Source: JAJUFS01 sp036381175 (GTDB lineage: Bacteria; Pseudomonadota; Gammaproteobacteria; Natronospirales; JAJUFS01). Taken from it: a stretch of 64,000 bases of DNA. This document shows positions 17,491-26,301 of this stretch, piece after piece; positions within the stretch are counted from its first letter, which is position 1, and each line of letters starts with the position of its first letter. Both the position numbers and the translations under genes were made by a program. The stretch lies in contig DASVDI010000058.1 in assembly GCA_036381175.1 (NCBI GenBank), positions 1 through 64,000 on the forward strand. The letters run 5' to 3'. The notes under the pieces are model-generated. The model had not been told where the DNA came from. It ran no database searches and was given only the letters and a program-made list of their open reading frames with translations.

Positions 17491-18492
17491 CTACTCCGTC
17501 ATTCCTTCCCGCAACCGCGACATCAACTCCTCGTCCTCCGGCAGCAGCTTCGCTTCCGGCAGCCGCGCGAGCAATTCCAGCCACTGCGGATTCTCGGCAT
17601 ACGCGCGCTGCAAGTACGGCGCCGCTTCATCGACTCGCCCCACGCTCGCGAGCGACACGCCGACCCAGAACGGCGCTTCGCCATCGGTCGCGCTGTCCGG
17701 CACCAGTTCCATCGCCGCGGAATACGCTTGAAGTGCCTTGTCGATGTCACCATCGGCAACGTGCACATCGCCTTCGTTCAACTTGTGATACGCGCGCTGC
17801 AAGGTGACGAGGCGTTTCAGTTCCGCGACCGGCGTTGCGTGATCTTCAACCCGCAGATCGAACAATCGATCCTGCCACGCCAGGCCCGTCGGCTCGCCGG
17901 AAACCACGAGCAACGCGGCCGACTGTTTGCCGCGCACGTCACCGCCCGCGCGTTGCGCGGCTTCCAGCGCCGCAACGAGTTTCGCCGCGAGATCGCCGTC
18001 GCTTGCCTTGAAGGCTTTCGCCATTGCCAGGGGCACGCCGGAATCCGCCATCATGTTTGCCTGCGCGGAAAAGTTTTCGCCAACGATATGGCCCGCATGA
18101 ATAATCGCGTCGTCACCGGTGAATGCATCGACGCGACCTTCGGCATCAATCATCGCCACCTGCCGCACGCTCGCGTTTTCATCCGTCGAAACAAGCGCCT
18201 TCAACGCTTCCGGCGCGGAACGGCCCACGCGCATCAACTCCAGGCCCAGCGGGCCGTACGCCGGATCGGTAAACGATTGCGTCGCCACCGCGCCAACGCC
18301 CGCCTTTGCCCACGGCACCACCTGCCCGACAGAAAACCAGTGCGACTGCACCGCTACGCCAAGCTGTCCCGTCGCAGGATCACGCGCCACGATCGAATAT
18401 GTCGCCACCGGCCGGCGAATGTGTTCGAAATCGGCGGCCAGCACGGGCAATGACAGCAGTAAAAGAACAAAGAAGATCAGGATTCTGTGCAT
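17491..18492 (-). CDS. Secreted DUF1028 protein with TPR-like tail
   Basis: 333 residues from the ATG at 18492 (GGGAGAA upstream), with a Sec signal peptide ending LPVLAA. Residues 22-225 match the DUF1028 family (ATYSIVARDPATGQLGVAVQSHWFSVG, GAVATQSFTDPAYGPLGLELM, HAGHIVGENFSAQANMM), an Ntn-hydrolase-like fold of unknown substrate. The last 100 residues look like TPR repeats (HKLNEGDVHVADGDIDKALQAY, VGVSLASVGRVDEAAPYL), a known extension in this family. It acts in the periplasm or outside. Single gene with a palindromic repeat at its end. Confidence 0.88.
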   Translation of the reverse strand: MHRILIFFVLLLLSLPVLAADFEHIRRPVATYSIVARDPATGQLGVAVQSHWFSVGQVVPWAKAGVGAVATQSFTDPAYGPLGLELMRVGRSAPEALKALVSTDENASVRQVAMIDAEGRVDAFTGDDAIIHAGHIVGENFSAQANMMADSGVPLAMAKAFKASDGDLAAKLVAALEAAQRAGGDVRGKQSAALLVVSGEPTGLAWQDRLFDLRVEDHATPVAELKRLVTLQRAYHKLNEGDVHVADGDIDKALQAYSAAMELVPDSATDGEAPFWVGVSLASVGRVDEAAPYLQRAYAENPQWLELLARLPEAKLLPEDEELMSRLREGMTE

Positions 18493-18600
18493 GAAAGTTC
18501 TCCCGCAGACAAGATGCTGCGAAAGCATAGCGGCTTTTCTTCATTGCCGCCGGATACGCGTCATCGAATGATGGCGAAACGAAAGCAGGCCGGCAACGCA

Positions 18601-18632
18601 TGAAAAGGGCGCACTGTTCGCACAGTGCGCCC
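18601..18632 (-). terminator. Rho-independent terminator of the DUF305 gene
   Basis: An 11-bp perfect stem GGGCGCACTGT/ACAGTGCGCCC with a 4-base loop, followed on the reverse strand by TTTTC. It starts about 42 bases after the stop of the DUF305 gene. Confidence 0.75.
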
Positions 18633-18673
18633 GCTCTCGAAGAATCTAGCGGCGGCTGACTGTCGCCGCGAGA

Positions 18674-19375
18674 TTACATGCCACCGTCATCCATTCCGTC
18701 TTCCATGTCGTCGTCCGGCGTTTCACCTTCACCGCCGTCATCCATCAGACTGTCGGTAATCGGATTTGCGCGCAGCTCCAGCGAACAGATGCCGTACGAC
18801 TCACAAAGCATCGTGCGCATGCTGCGAATTTCTTCTGCCTGCACCGCAATGGCGGTAGCGCACATGTCGAGCAGTTCACCGTGATGGAATTGTACCGCGC
18901 ACTTCGCGGCTTCCTTGATGCCGACCATGTGGTGCGGAATCATCTGCTTCAGGTAGCTTCGCTCGAACTCGCCGTTGCTCAAGGTTTCCAGGTGTTCGAT
19001 CAGCGCGTGCTGCGGCTCTGCAAGGTGCGGATCATGCGTTTCTCCGTACCACCCTTGCAGCCAGGATTGCAGCTGGTCTATCTCGGCGCGATGGCTTGTC
19101 ACCATCGTCGTGCACAGCTCGATCAGTTCCGGCGATGTGGCACGCTGCATGCACACCTCGCTCATTCGTATTCCCTGCAGGTGGTGATCGATGGTGTGTT
19201 GCATGAAATCCACTTCATGCCGCGCGGTGTGTTCGTTTGGCGCCGGCTCATCCGCTTGCACAGGCAGGAATGCACCGGCGAGCAGCGCGACCGGCAACAG
19301 AAAACGTGCAAGAGACGCGCGGCCTTTCGCATTACCAGGAGTTACGTCCTTATCAATCGACTTATGGCTCATCAT
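18674..19375 (-). CDS. Secreted DUF305 (CopM-like) protein
   Basis: The ATGATG at 19375 follows GAGGAGAAAC; about 234 residues. A charged N-terminus is followed by a signal (FLLPVALLAGAFLPVQA). The body has two DUF305 helical pairs with the conserved HH/M pattern: MQHTIDHHLQGIRMSEVC and MIPHHMVGIKEAAKC, spaced about 90 residues, plus scattered Met and Cys. DUF305 proteins such as CopM bind copper in the periplasm. The tail is an acidic, Gly/Met-rich stretch. A role in metal handling is inferred from the family. Confidence 0.85.
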   Translation of the reverse strand: MMSHKSIDKDVTPGNAKGRASLARFLLPVALLAGAFLPVQADEPAPNEHTARHEVDFMQHTIDHHLQGIRMSEVCMQRATSPELIELCTTMVTSHRAEIDQLQSWLQGWYGETHDPHLAEPQHALIEHLETLSNGEFERSYLKQMIPHHMVGIKEAAKCAVQFHHGELLDMCATAIAVQAEEIRSMRTMLCESYGICSLELRANPITDSLMDDGGEGETPDDDMEDGMDDGGM

Positions 19376-19544
19376 GTTTCTCCTCAACAAAAAGATTTCC
19401 CACCGCAGAAATCGCGGAGCACTGATGCCGAAGCAGGGCATCGGGCGGGACATGGTCACCGCTCCTCGTGCCTTCAATGGAGAGGAGAAAATAAAGACGT
19501 GAGTAAAGATGCGGATCAGTCGCCTGCCGTCATCGCCCGTTTCT

Positions 19545-20012
19545 TTAATCGTCCCTGTAATCCGCCGGCCGGAGTTTTCCGTCCTTGTCGATCAGGTTCG
19601 TTTCCATCCCCGGAACCACATCAGTGTTGTGTGCGGATGCGCAGCGCCAACCACTTTCAGTACGGTGCACGACAAAGGTAAAGATGTTGGTTCGTGTGCC
19701 GGGCGCGGCATTTGCATCAACGCCGGCCTGCCCTGTCAGCGTCATGCGTGCATGCACGATGGCGACAACATCGGAAAGCCGTTTGACGCGCAGCGCGCCA
19801 ATACGCAGCGTGGACTGATTGAAGATGCGTTCAAGCCCGTAAGCGTGCGCGCGACGGATCGCCTCGCGGTCATGCCACCAGAGCCCGGTGACATTCACGA
19901 ACTCCGCATCCTCGTCGAAGAGCATGGCAATGGCGTCGGCATCGCGCCGGTTCCATGCCTCGACAAACGCGCGCGGAATGCTTTCAGGCGAATCGCGTAC
20001 GTCACCTTTCAT
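19545..20012 (-). CDS. SnoaL/DUF4440-like (SgcJ family) small protein
   Basis: 155 residues of the NTF2-like fold: PRAFVEAWNRRDADAIAMLFDEDAEFVNVTG at the start, HDREAIRRAHAYG in the middle, and TFVVHRTESGWRCASAHNTDVVPG at the end, matching the SgcJ/EcaC family. Such proteins form dimers with a central cavity; some are hydrolases or isomerases, and many have no known reaction. Last gene of the redox operon: its ATG directly follows the stop of ygiD with no gap, so it probably relies on translational coupling (no ribosome site is seen). Confidence 0.85.
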   Translation of the reverse strand: MKGDVRDSPESIPRAFVEAWNRRDADAIAMLFDEDAEFVNVTGLWWHDREAIRRAHAYGLERIFNQSTLRIGALRVKRLSDVVAIVHARMTLTGQAGVDANAAPGTRTNIFTFVVHRTESGWRCASAHNTDVVPGMETNLIDKDGKLRPADYRDD

Positions 20013-20876
20013 TCAGATATTCGTCTGATCGCCGTCATTGCCATCCGGCGGACCATCCAGCGGCGGCGCGCCGCGCTGATTTTCCGCATCGAGATCGCAA
20101 TGCGCCCCGAGTGTGTACGACGTCATCGAAAGCGAACCCATCGCGTAACCTTCTATCAAGGTCTCCGCAGGTTTTCCGGCGGCGGATGCAAGCCCCGCGA
20201 GATAAAGCAACGGCATGAAATGCTCCGGCGTCGGCACGGCCGCCGCATAATCGGGATGCTCGCGGAGTTTCGGCAAGTCCGCCGGCGTGCTCGTCATGAC
20301 CTCCTTCACGGCGTCATCAAAGCGGCGGTTCCAGTCGGTCGCCGCATCCGGTCGTGACCATTCGATGCGCCGAAGATTGTGAACGACGTTTCCGCTGCCG
20401 AGAATCAGCACGCCCTTCTCGCGCAACGGCGCGAGCCGCGCGCCAAGGTCCACGTGGTAATCAAACGGTTTCTGCGCGTTGATGGAGAGTTGCAGCACAG
20501 GAATGTTCGCGTCAGGAAAAACGTGCACGAGCACGGACCACGTGCCGTGATCGATGCCCCAGCTGTCCCTGTCGATACCGACCGCCGTCGGCTTCAGCAC
20601 GTCCGCGATTTCCGCAGCGAGTTCCGGCGCGCCCGGTGCGGGATAGCGCACATCGAACAATGCCTGCGGAAAGCCGTAGAAATCATGGATCGTTCGCGGG
20701 TTTTCCATCGCCGTGACGGCAGTCGCATTCACATACCAGTGCGCGGAGATGGCGAGAACCGCTTTCGGTTGAACGGACGCGCCGAATGTTCGCCACGCTT
20801 CTGTATAGCGATTGCTGTCCAGCGCATTCATCGGACTGCCGTGGCCGAGGAAAACGGCGGGCATCGTCTTCATCAT
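20013..20876 (-). CDS. ygiD: Extradiol 4,5-DOPA dioxygenase-like enzyme
   Basis: The ATGATG at 20876, behind GGAGAAAC, gives 287 residues of the LigB-type class III extradiol dioxygenase family (YgiD). Metal-site features are visible: PAVFLGHGSPMNAL near the start, ISAHWYV near 45, SWGIDHGTWSVLVHVFPDANIPV, and GSGNVVHNLRR. Family members cleave catechols such as DOPA with Fe/Zn. A C-terminal extension after AHCDLD (Gly/Asp/Pro-rich) is unusual and probably disordered. It overlaps none of its neighbours but lies tightly in a four-gene operon with a pirin and an FMN reductase, suggesting a shared role in aromatic or quinone detoxification. Confidence 0.9.
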   Translation of the reverse strand: MMKTMPAVFLGHGSPMNALDSNRYTEAWRTFGASVQPKAVLAISAHWYVNATAVTAMENPRTIHDFYGFPQALFDVRYPAPGAPELAAEIADVLKPTAVGIDRDSWGIDHGTWSVLVHVFPDANIPVLQLSINAQKPFDYHVDLGARLAPLREKGVLILGSGNVVHNLRRIEWSRPDAATDWNRRFDDAVKEVMTSTPADLPKLREHPDYAAAVPTPEHFMPLLYLAGLASAAGKPAETLIEGYAMGSLSMTSYTLGAHCDLDAENQRGAPPLDGPPDGNDGDQTNI

Positions 20877-20901
20877 TGCGTTTCTCCTCGAACGGGTGCG
20901 A

Positions 20902-21621
20902 TCAAATCCTGCCGGGCGACATTCCGTTGACATCGACAAGCACTATCTCGGCATCATGATCCGCGGTGAATTCGAGCAGCCGTTCATCGCGAATTGCCAC
21001 ACCATCGCGTTCGTTCAATGCGATGCCGTTGATTGCAACCGCGCCTGACGCAACAACAGCATACGCGAGCCGCCCTTCATCGAGCCGGTATTCCGCCGCC
21101 GCACCGCGCTTCACCGTCGCACCGAGAACGCGTGCATCCACCCGAATCGGCAACGCCTCCGCGTCATCTTCAAAACCGCTGGCAAGAATGGAAAAGCTGC
21201 CCGCGCGATTATCCTTCGGAAATGGTTTCGTGCCCCACGACGGCGCTTCACCGACAGTGGCCGGAATGATCCAGATCTGAAAAATCGCCGTCAGTTCCTT
21301 TTCCCGGTTGTATTCGGCGTGCGTGATGCCGGTGCCTGCGGACATCACCTGCACGTCGCCGGCTTCGGTCCTGCCCTTGTTGCCAAGATTGTCTTCGTGC
21401 GTGATGGCGCCTCTGCGAACATAAGTAATGATTTCCATGTTCGAGTGCGAGTGCGGGGGAAACCCGCTGTTCGCAGCAATCTCGTCGTCATTCCACACGC
21501 GCAGCGCACCCCAGTGCATGCGTTTCGAATCGTGGTAATCCGCGAAGGAGAAATGATGCCGGGTCTTCAGCCAGCCGTGATCGCCGCCGCCCAGCGCGTT
21601 GAAAGGTCTCGGTTCGATCAT
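20902..21621 (-). CDS. Pirin-like cupin (YhaK/quercetinase type)
   Basis: 239 residues from the ATG at 21621 (GGGAG upstream; a GTG three bases earlier is less likely). Bicupin pirin family: HFSFADYHDSKRMHWGALRVWNDD, metal site PPHSHSNMEIITYVRRG, then DVQVMSAGTGITHAEYN. The His-x-His plus Glu ligands in the first cupin are intact, so it could be a metal-dependent dioxygenase acting on flavonoid-like substrates. It is the second gene of the redox operon, 25 bases before ygiD. Confidence 0.9.
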   Translation of the reverse strand: MIEPRPFNALGGGDHGWLKTRHHFSFADYHDSKRMHWGALRVWNDDEIAANSGFPPHSHSNMEIITYVRRGAITHEDNLGNKGRTEAGDVQVMSAGTGITHAEYNREKELTAIFQIWIIPATVGEAPSWGTKPFPKDNRAGSFSILASGFEDDAEALPIRVDARVLGATVKRGAAAEYRLDEGRLAYAVVASGAVAINGIALNERDGVAIRDERLLEFTADHDAEIVLVDVNGMSPGRI

Positions 21622-21660
21622 CACGCATCTCCCGCTACGCCATTCGCCTTGTCCGTGCGC

Positions 21661-22221
21661 TTATCGGTGATTGCTTTCGATGAACGCTGCAAAACCGTCC
21701 AGGAATTTCTGCAACCGCTCGCGGGTGCCTTCATCGACAATCGCGCCCTCATCGTCAAAGACTTTCGACGCGCCCGTCACCATCAGGCGTCCGCCACTCC
21801 ACAAGCGCGTACCGAGCGTGCGCATCACGGGCAACCACGCATTCTGTGAAAGCAGGGTTCCGAACCGTCCCGGGCTCGCGCCCATGATCCCCACAGGCAA
21901 GCCGCCGAACACGCGCTGAATATCATCCGGCGGACGCGACAACCAGTCGATGACATTCTTCAGCACGCCAGGCATGGAGTTGTTGTACTCGGGTGTACAG
22001 ATCAACAAACCGTCAGCCGCGGCGATAGCGCGCTTCAACTGCTCGACCGGTTCCGGCACGCCTTGTGCCTTTTCAATATCGTAGTTGTAAAGCGGCACCT
22101 CCGTGATCGATCGCGTCTGAATATGCATGCCGGACGGCGCAAGGGAAACAGCGGCATTCAATAACGCGGAATTGAATGACTGCTGCCGCAGGCTTCCCGA
22201 AATTCCGATGATCGTCGCCAT
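21661..22221 (-). CDS. NADPH-dependent FMN reductase (chromate/quinone reductase type)
   Basis: 186 residues with the flavodoxin-like reductase signature: IIGISGSLRQQSFNSALL at the phosphate-binding loop, TPEYNNSMPGVLKNVIDWLSRPP and GIMGASPGRFGTLLSQ at the flavin site. This places it with ChrR/YieF-type two-electron quinone reductases. The ATG at 22221 has GAGGAA upstream. It is first in a four-gene operon with a pirin, an extradiol dioxygenase and a SnoaL-like protein, which fits protection from quinones and electrophiles. Confidence 0.92.
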   Translation of the reverse strand: MATIIGISGSLRQQSFNSALLNAAVSLAPSGMHIQTRSITEVPLYNYDIEKAQGVPEPVEQLKRAIAAADGLLICTPEYNNSMPGVLKNVIDWLSRPPDDIQRVFGGLPVGIMGASPGRFGTLLSQNAWLPVMRTLGTRLWSGGRLMVTGASKVFDDEGAIVDEGTRERLQKFLDGFAAFIESNHR

Positions 22222-22316
22222 GATCGTTCCTCTGCGCGCTGGTTGATCGGGTGATCGTTTGGGCGATTGTCACACTGTCATTCCGCAGGCACAACCCGAA
22301 CCCGTTCCGGAACCCT

Positions 22317-23351
22317 TTACTCGGTTTGTGCGTCGTCTACATCCGTGATCTCGAAATCCGCCGCTTCAAGGTCATACTCGATCAACACTGGCGGCACAAA
22401 ATCAAGATCCTCGATTTCCGCATTCACGTTCGCGACAAGTGCGGCCGCATCGCCTGCGATCTCCACGTTCTCGAGCAGCGTTTCGTGAACATCCAGCAGC
22501 TCCTGCACGGTTTCGATATTCCGCGCTGCCCACGCACTTTGCCGCGCAAGTTTCGGGTAACCCTGCTCAAGTGCTGCGCGAATTTTTTCGAGCTTCTGCA
22601 TTTCGCGCGCCTTCCGGTCTGCGGGCATTGATGAAGCTTCGGTGTTCTTCAACGCGACGGCGATCCGTTTTTCAAGTTCCTTCATGCCCGGCCTGTACAC
22701 CTGGTCGATGCGCTGCCGGAACTCCTGGTTCATCTGGATGACGTAGCGGAACAACTGTATCTGCGCCTTGTAGGTTGTCGCCGCCAATCGATAGTTCGAG
22801 CTGTCCTGGGCGAGGCGGCTGTTCAGCGCGAGGATCGACTCGCGCAAATTCACCAGCGCGTTGTAAACCTCCTGCGCCTCGCGCGTCGGCGTACCCGGGC
22901 GCACGCGCTCCATTCGCTCGCGTGCCGATTCGTCGGGCGGCGATGCAAGCGCGGCCTTGATCTCGGCCTCAAGCGCATCCTGCGATTTCTCGAACTCGGA
23001 ACGCACATCCTGCTTTTCCGCAGCAAGCTCTCGGCGGACTTCCTCGATCCGTTGTGCATAATCGCGTTTTGAATCCGTGATCACCGGCCAGCCGATCCTG
23101 CTCGCCTCGCGCCGCTTCGCTTCCAGTTCCTGCAACGTTTCGGCGTAGTCTTCTTCCGTCGCGTTCAATGCCTCGCTCATTTCACGCTGCGTATCGGCGA
23201 CCTTGTCGAGCAGATCAATGATCCTGCCCTCCAGCGAACCGAGGCCAAACCACGGCGCCTGGTAGTCGCGACTTCCTGGCTCGCTCACCGAGCTTGCGCA
23301 GGCGCACAACAACACCACAAGAAACCCGGCGGCATAACGCGCGCTTTTCAT
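22317..23351 (-). CDS. Coiled-coil lipoprotein of unknown function
   Basis: 344 residues with a lipoprotein signal (FLVVLLCACASS, cysteine near residue 17-19). Most of the mature chain (about 45-280) is predicted long helices rich in Glu, Arg, Gln and Leu (LLDKVADTQREMSEALNATEEDYAETLQ), a likely coiled coil. The C-terminal 40 residues are acidic. No known family was recognised. It should sit in the periplasm attached to the outer membrane. It is followed by an unrelated small operon, so context gives no function. Confidence 0.8.
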   Translation of the reverse strand: MKSARYAAGFLVVLLCACASSVSEPGSRDYQAPWFGLGSLEGRIIDLLDKVADTQREMSEALNATEEDYAETLQELEAKRREASRIGWPVITDSKRDYAQRIEEVRRELAAEKQDVRSEFEKSQDALEAEIKAALASPPDESARERMERVRPGTPTREAQEVYNALVNLRESILALNSRLAQDSSNYRLAATTYKAQIQLFRYVIQMNQEFRQRIDQVYRPGMKELEKRIAVALKNTEASSMPADRKAREMQKLEKIRAALEQGYPKLARQSAWAARNIETVQELLDVHETLLENVEIAGDAAALVANVNAEIEDLDFVPPVLIEYDLEAADFEITDVDDAQTE

Positions 23352-23448
23352 ATTCCGCTCCGGTCCTTCAATGAACTCCTTTTCTTACACGCGCACGAAA
23401 CGCATCGCCATACGTCACATACCGTGTTTCATCGCGGCAGCGCTCCCG

Positions 23449-23496
23449 GTAAAAAGACAAAAAAAAAGCTTTCCGCCCGGGGAGGCGCGGAAAGCT
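23449..23496 (-). terminator. Rho-independent terminator after the Gly-rich secreted protein gene
   Basis: A 10-bp perfect stem AGCTTTCCGC/GCGGAAAGCT with a 10-base loop, followed on the reverse strand by nine T residues. It lies 20 bases after the stop at 23516 and is textbook in form. Confidence 0.9.
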
Positions 23497-23515
23497 CTGT
23501 GAGCAGACGGACGCG

Positions 23516-24550
23516 TTACTGGCGGCTGCGAATTCGCATGAATCTCGCACCGGCGCCGAATCCTGCCAGCATGAGCAGCAGGAACGGCTGCAATGGACCG
23601 CCGCCGCCTTCTTCTTCCGCCGGATCTTCACCAACCACGCAATCCACCGTCGGACCGCACCCGACAGTCTGCAGGCCGGACCATTCGCGGTAATCGACGA
23701 TGTAGTACTGACCGTCCGTGCCGCGCTCCATCAGCAAGGTGTAGACGTAGTACTCGCCGAACGAAGGATGCGTATCGGCCGGCGTAACAGGTGCCTGGAA
23801 ATCCGCGTACCACTCGCCAGGGCCAAGTGCTTCCGGAAGATCGTAATCCGCCAGCGTGTAACCCGTCAGCGTGCCGCCGGTGTAACGCTCGTTGCTTGCA
23901 ACCACGCGCGCGCGCAACGCGCCGCTCGTCGTCGTGCCTTCGTTGATGATCGAGATCATGTCGCTGCCGACCATCTCGCCTTCGAAGGCGATCAACGCGA
24001 TGTAACCTTCCATGTCATAAACAGGCAATGCATCGCCGACGATGTTCAAATCGCCATTGCCACCGCTGCCGGTGTCACCACCACCGGTGTCGCCGCCGCC
24101 ACTGTCGCCACCACCGCCGCCCGACCCGCCGGTGCTGCCAAACGTCTCCGTGCCGAAGGTCACGTGATCAAGCACCGTATCGAAATCCGGGTACTCGACC
24201 ACCAGCAGGTGAATGTAAAACGTGCCATTCGGCGGCGGGGTGAAGGAAGCCGTCTGCACGATGTCGTAGAAATACTCGCCCGGCGCAAGCTCGCCCAGCT
24301 GCACGCTGGCGAGTTCATGACCGGTATCAAATGGCGAGGAGCCGCTCGTCGCCCACAAGGTCAGGTACAGCGTTCCCGATGTCGTATCCGAGCTCGTGTT
24401 CGTGACCCGATCGACACTGATCGTCACCTGGCTGCCGGACGCGCTATAGCTCGCCGAACCCTCGATGACGACCGGCGTACCGGCAAATGCAAACGCCGGC
24501 AACAACAACAATGCAAGACCCGTGACACGGATAGTCAGGCGCAGTCTCAT
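23516..24550 (-). CDS. Secreted two-domain protein with GlyGly-CTERM-like tail
   Basis: 344 residues; the ATG at 24550 follows GGGAGGTGTGCG. A Sec signal ends in AFAG. Two beta-rich domains (about 25-135 and 180-300; SGTLYLTLWATSG, SGALRARVVASNERYTGG) are joined by a Gly/Asp-rich linker. The C-terminus is GGGGPLQPFLLLMLAGFGAG then ARFMRIRSRQ: a glycine run, a hydrophobic helix and a basic tail, the layout of GlyGly-CTERM sorting signals cut by rhombosortase. Domain functions are unknown. It is coupled to the small upstream gene through an ATGA overlap. Confidence 0.8.
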   Translation of the reverse strand: MRLRLTIRVTGLALLLLPAFAFAGTPVVIEGSASYSASGSQVTISVDRVTNTSSDTTSGTLYLTLWATSGSSPFDTGHELASVQLGELAPGEYFYDIVQTASFTPPPNGTFYIHLLVVEYPDFDTVLDHVTFGTETFGSTGGSGGGGGDSGGGDTGGGDTGSGGNGDLNIVGDALPVYDMEGYIALIAFEGEMVGSDMISIINEGTTTSGALRARVVASNERYTGGTLTGYTLADYDLPEALGPGEWYADFQAPVTPADTHPSFGEYYVYTLLMERGTDGQYYIVDYREWSGLQTVGCGPTVDCVVGEDPAEEEGGGGPLQPFLLLMLAGFGAGARFMRIRSRQ

Positions 24551-24927
24551 CGCACACCTCCCGCGTCCGCGAAGCGCAGCAAACTGCCACAGGATGCGGA
24601 TTCATAAACGACATTGTCATTTACTGTCACTGCCAAATGGCGCATGGACTCGCACGCCAGGCTCAGCTGCATGCCTGGCGCGAGCGTCAAGGTTGCGAGG
24701 CTGACCACGTCCTGGATATGAATCGCAACATCACTCGCATTCTGCAGGCGCACGCCCGATGCGGAAGCATCGCGGAACAGGAGCAGCCTGGATGTTTCGC
24801 CAAGCGAACGAACCGCGTCCGGCCTGTCGAGTTCAACGAAATGCGCCGGCTCGTCGGCCATGGCAATTGAAAATGCCAGGCAACCCGCCATTAACACACC
24901 AACAATCGTTGGAAGTTTGTTTTTCAT
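24547..24927 (-). CDS. Small secreted protein of unknown function
   Basis: 126 residues with a clear Sec signal (VGVLMAGCLAFSIAMA, cut before DEPAHF). The mature part of about 100 residues is beta-rich, with two cysteines (LACESM and SASCGS) that may form a disulfide. No domain was recognised. Its stop overlaps the start of the GlyGly-CTERM-like protein (ATGA), so the two are made together and may act together at the cell surface. Confidence 0.75.
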   Translation of the reverse strand: MKNKLPTIVGVLMAGCLAFSIAMADEPAHFVELDRPDAVRSLGETSRLLLFRDASASGVRLQNASDVAIHIQDVVSLATLTLAPGMQLSLACESMRHLAVTVNDNVVYESASCGSLLRFADAGGVR

Positions 24928-25189
24928 GAGAACGACCTTTAGTTATGCCCGAATTTTTATATCGCCCGCGCAAAACCGGAACGGAACGCGCAAGATCCCG
25001 AACGCAGGCGCGGCGAAGCTAGCAACCTTCGCGAAAAGTCACATATCCCAAATGGGAGATACGGGGTTTCTGATTCGCCTCGGTTGAAAACTGTTGCAGG
25101 ACGAAAAATTGGTGAACGCGAAATGCCGGCATTCGTATGCCCGGCAACCCACGCGATAGAATGCGGACAAATCAAGACAGGTGACTGCA

Positions 25190-26191
25190 ATGATTCCCTT
25201 CTCCGTTCTCGATCTCGCACCGATCACGGAAGGCGGCGATGCCGCGCTTTCCTTTCAGAACACGCTCGACCTTGCGCAACATTGCGAACGCTGGGGCTAC
25301 CAGCGCTACTGGCTGGCGGAACATCACGGCATGCCCGGTATCGCGAGCGCAGCAACAGCCGTGCTGATCGGTCATGTCGCCGCGGGCACGAAAAGCATCC
25401 GCGTTGGCGCGGGCGGCATCATGCTGCCGAACCATTCACCGCTCATCATCGCGGAACAATTCGGCACGCTGGAATCGCTCTTCCCCGGGCGGATCGATCT
25501 CGGTCTTGGCCGTGCGCCCGGTTCGGATTCACCCACCTCGCGCGCCGTTCGCAGAAACCTCGCGACCGATCCGGAACAGTTCCCGCGAGACGTCGTCGAG
25601 CTGATGGATTATTTCGAGCCGGCGGAACCGGGCCAGGAAGTGATCGCGGTTCCCGGCGCAGGTTTGAACGTGCCGATCTGGATTCTCGGCTCAAGCCTCT
25701 TCGGCGCACAACTCGCCGCCGCACTCGGATTGCCCTACGCCTTTGCATCGCACTTCGCGCCCGCGCAGATGATGGACGCGATCGCCGTTTACCGCGAGCG
25801 CTTCAAACCTTCCGCGCAACTCGACAAACCGTACGTGATGCTCGGCTACAACATCTTCGCGGCCGACACACGTGACGAAGCGAAGTTTCTTGCAACATCA
25901 ATGCAACAGGCATTCGTCAACCTGCGGCGCGGGCGTCCCACGCGCCTGGCACCGCCGGTTGAAAATTACGAAAGCGAGCTCAAACCGGAAGAACGCGCAC
26001 TGCTGGAACAAGTGCTTTCCTGTTCCGCGATCGGCACGGTTGATGACGTGCGGAGTTCGGTCGCGGAATTCATCGCGCGCACCGGCGCTGATGAACTAAT
26101 GATTACTTCGCAGATTTTCGATCACGCAGCGCGCCTGCGTTCGTATGAAATTACCGGCGAGATTCTGCATCAACGACGTAGGGCGGATTAG
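25190..26191 (+). CDS. LLM-class flavin-dependent oxidoreductase
   Basis: 333 residues from the ATG at 25190, giving the typical family start MIPFSVLDLAPI (a GTG at 25181 is possible). Luciferase-like monooxygenase barrel: YQRYWLAEHHGMPGIASAATAVL near 38-60, SIRVGAGGIMLPNHSPLIIAEQFGTLESLFPGRI, and PYAFASHFAPAQM. The family (YhbW-like) uses reduced FMN; substrates are rarely known. Monocistronic, with a dispersed repeat at its 3' end. Confidence 0.92.
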   Translation: MIPFSVLDLAPITEGGDAALSFQNTLDLAQHCERWGYQRYWLAEHHGMPGIASAATAVLIGHVAAGTKSIRVGAGGIMLPNHSPLIIAEQFGTLESLFPGRIDLGLGRAPGSDSPTSRAVRRNLATDPEQFPRDVVELMDYFEPAEPGQEVIAVPGAGLNVPIWILGSSLFGAQLAAALGLPYAFASHFAPAQMMDAIAVYRERFKPSAQLDKPYVMLGYNIFAADTRDEAKFLATSMQQAFVNLRRGRPTRLAPPVENYESELKPEERALLEQVLSCSAIGTVDDVRSSVAEFIARTGADELMITSQIFDHAARLRSYEITGEILHQRRRAD

Positions 26192-26244
26192 CGAAGCGTA
26201 ATCCGCCTGAACGGTGGATTACGGCTGCGCCTGATCCACCCTAC
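26178..26244. repeat. Family B intergenic repeat (GTAGGGCGGATTAGCG type)
   Basis: Two nested parts: GGCGGATTA/TAATCCGCC and GGTGGATTA, ending CCACCCTAC. It covers the gap between convergent genes; copies lie at 29402, 29737 and 49675. Confidence 0.75.
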
Positions 26245-26301
26245 CAACCGCCAACATGGCGAATTTTCCTGGCAAGCCGAACGAAGTACTCCCTCCCTTT
26301 T

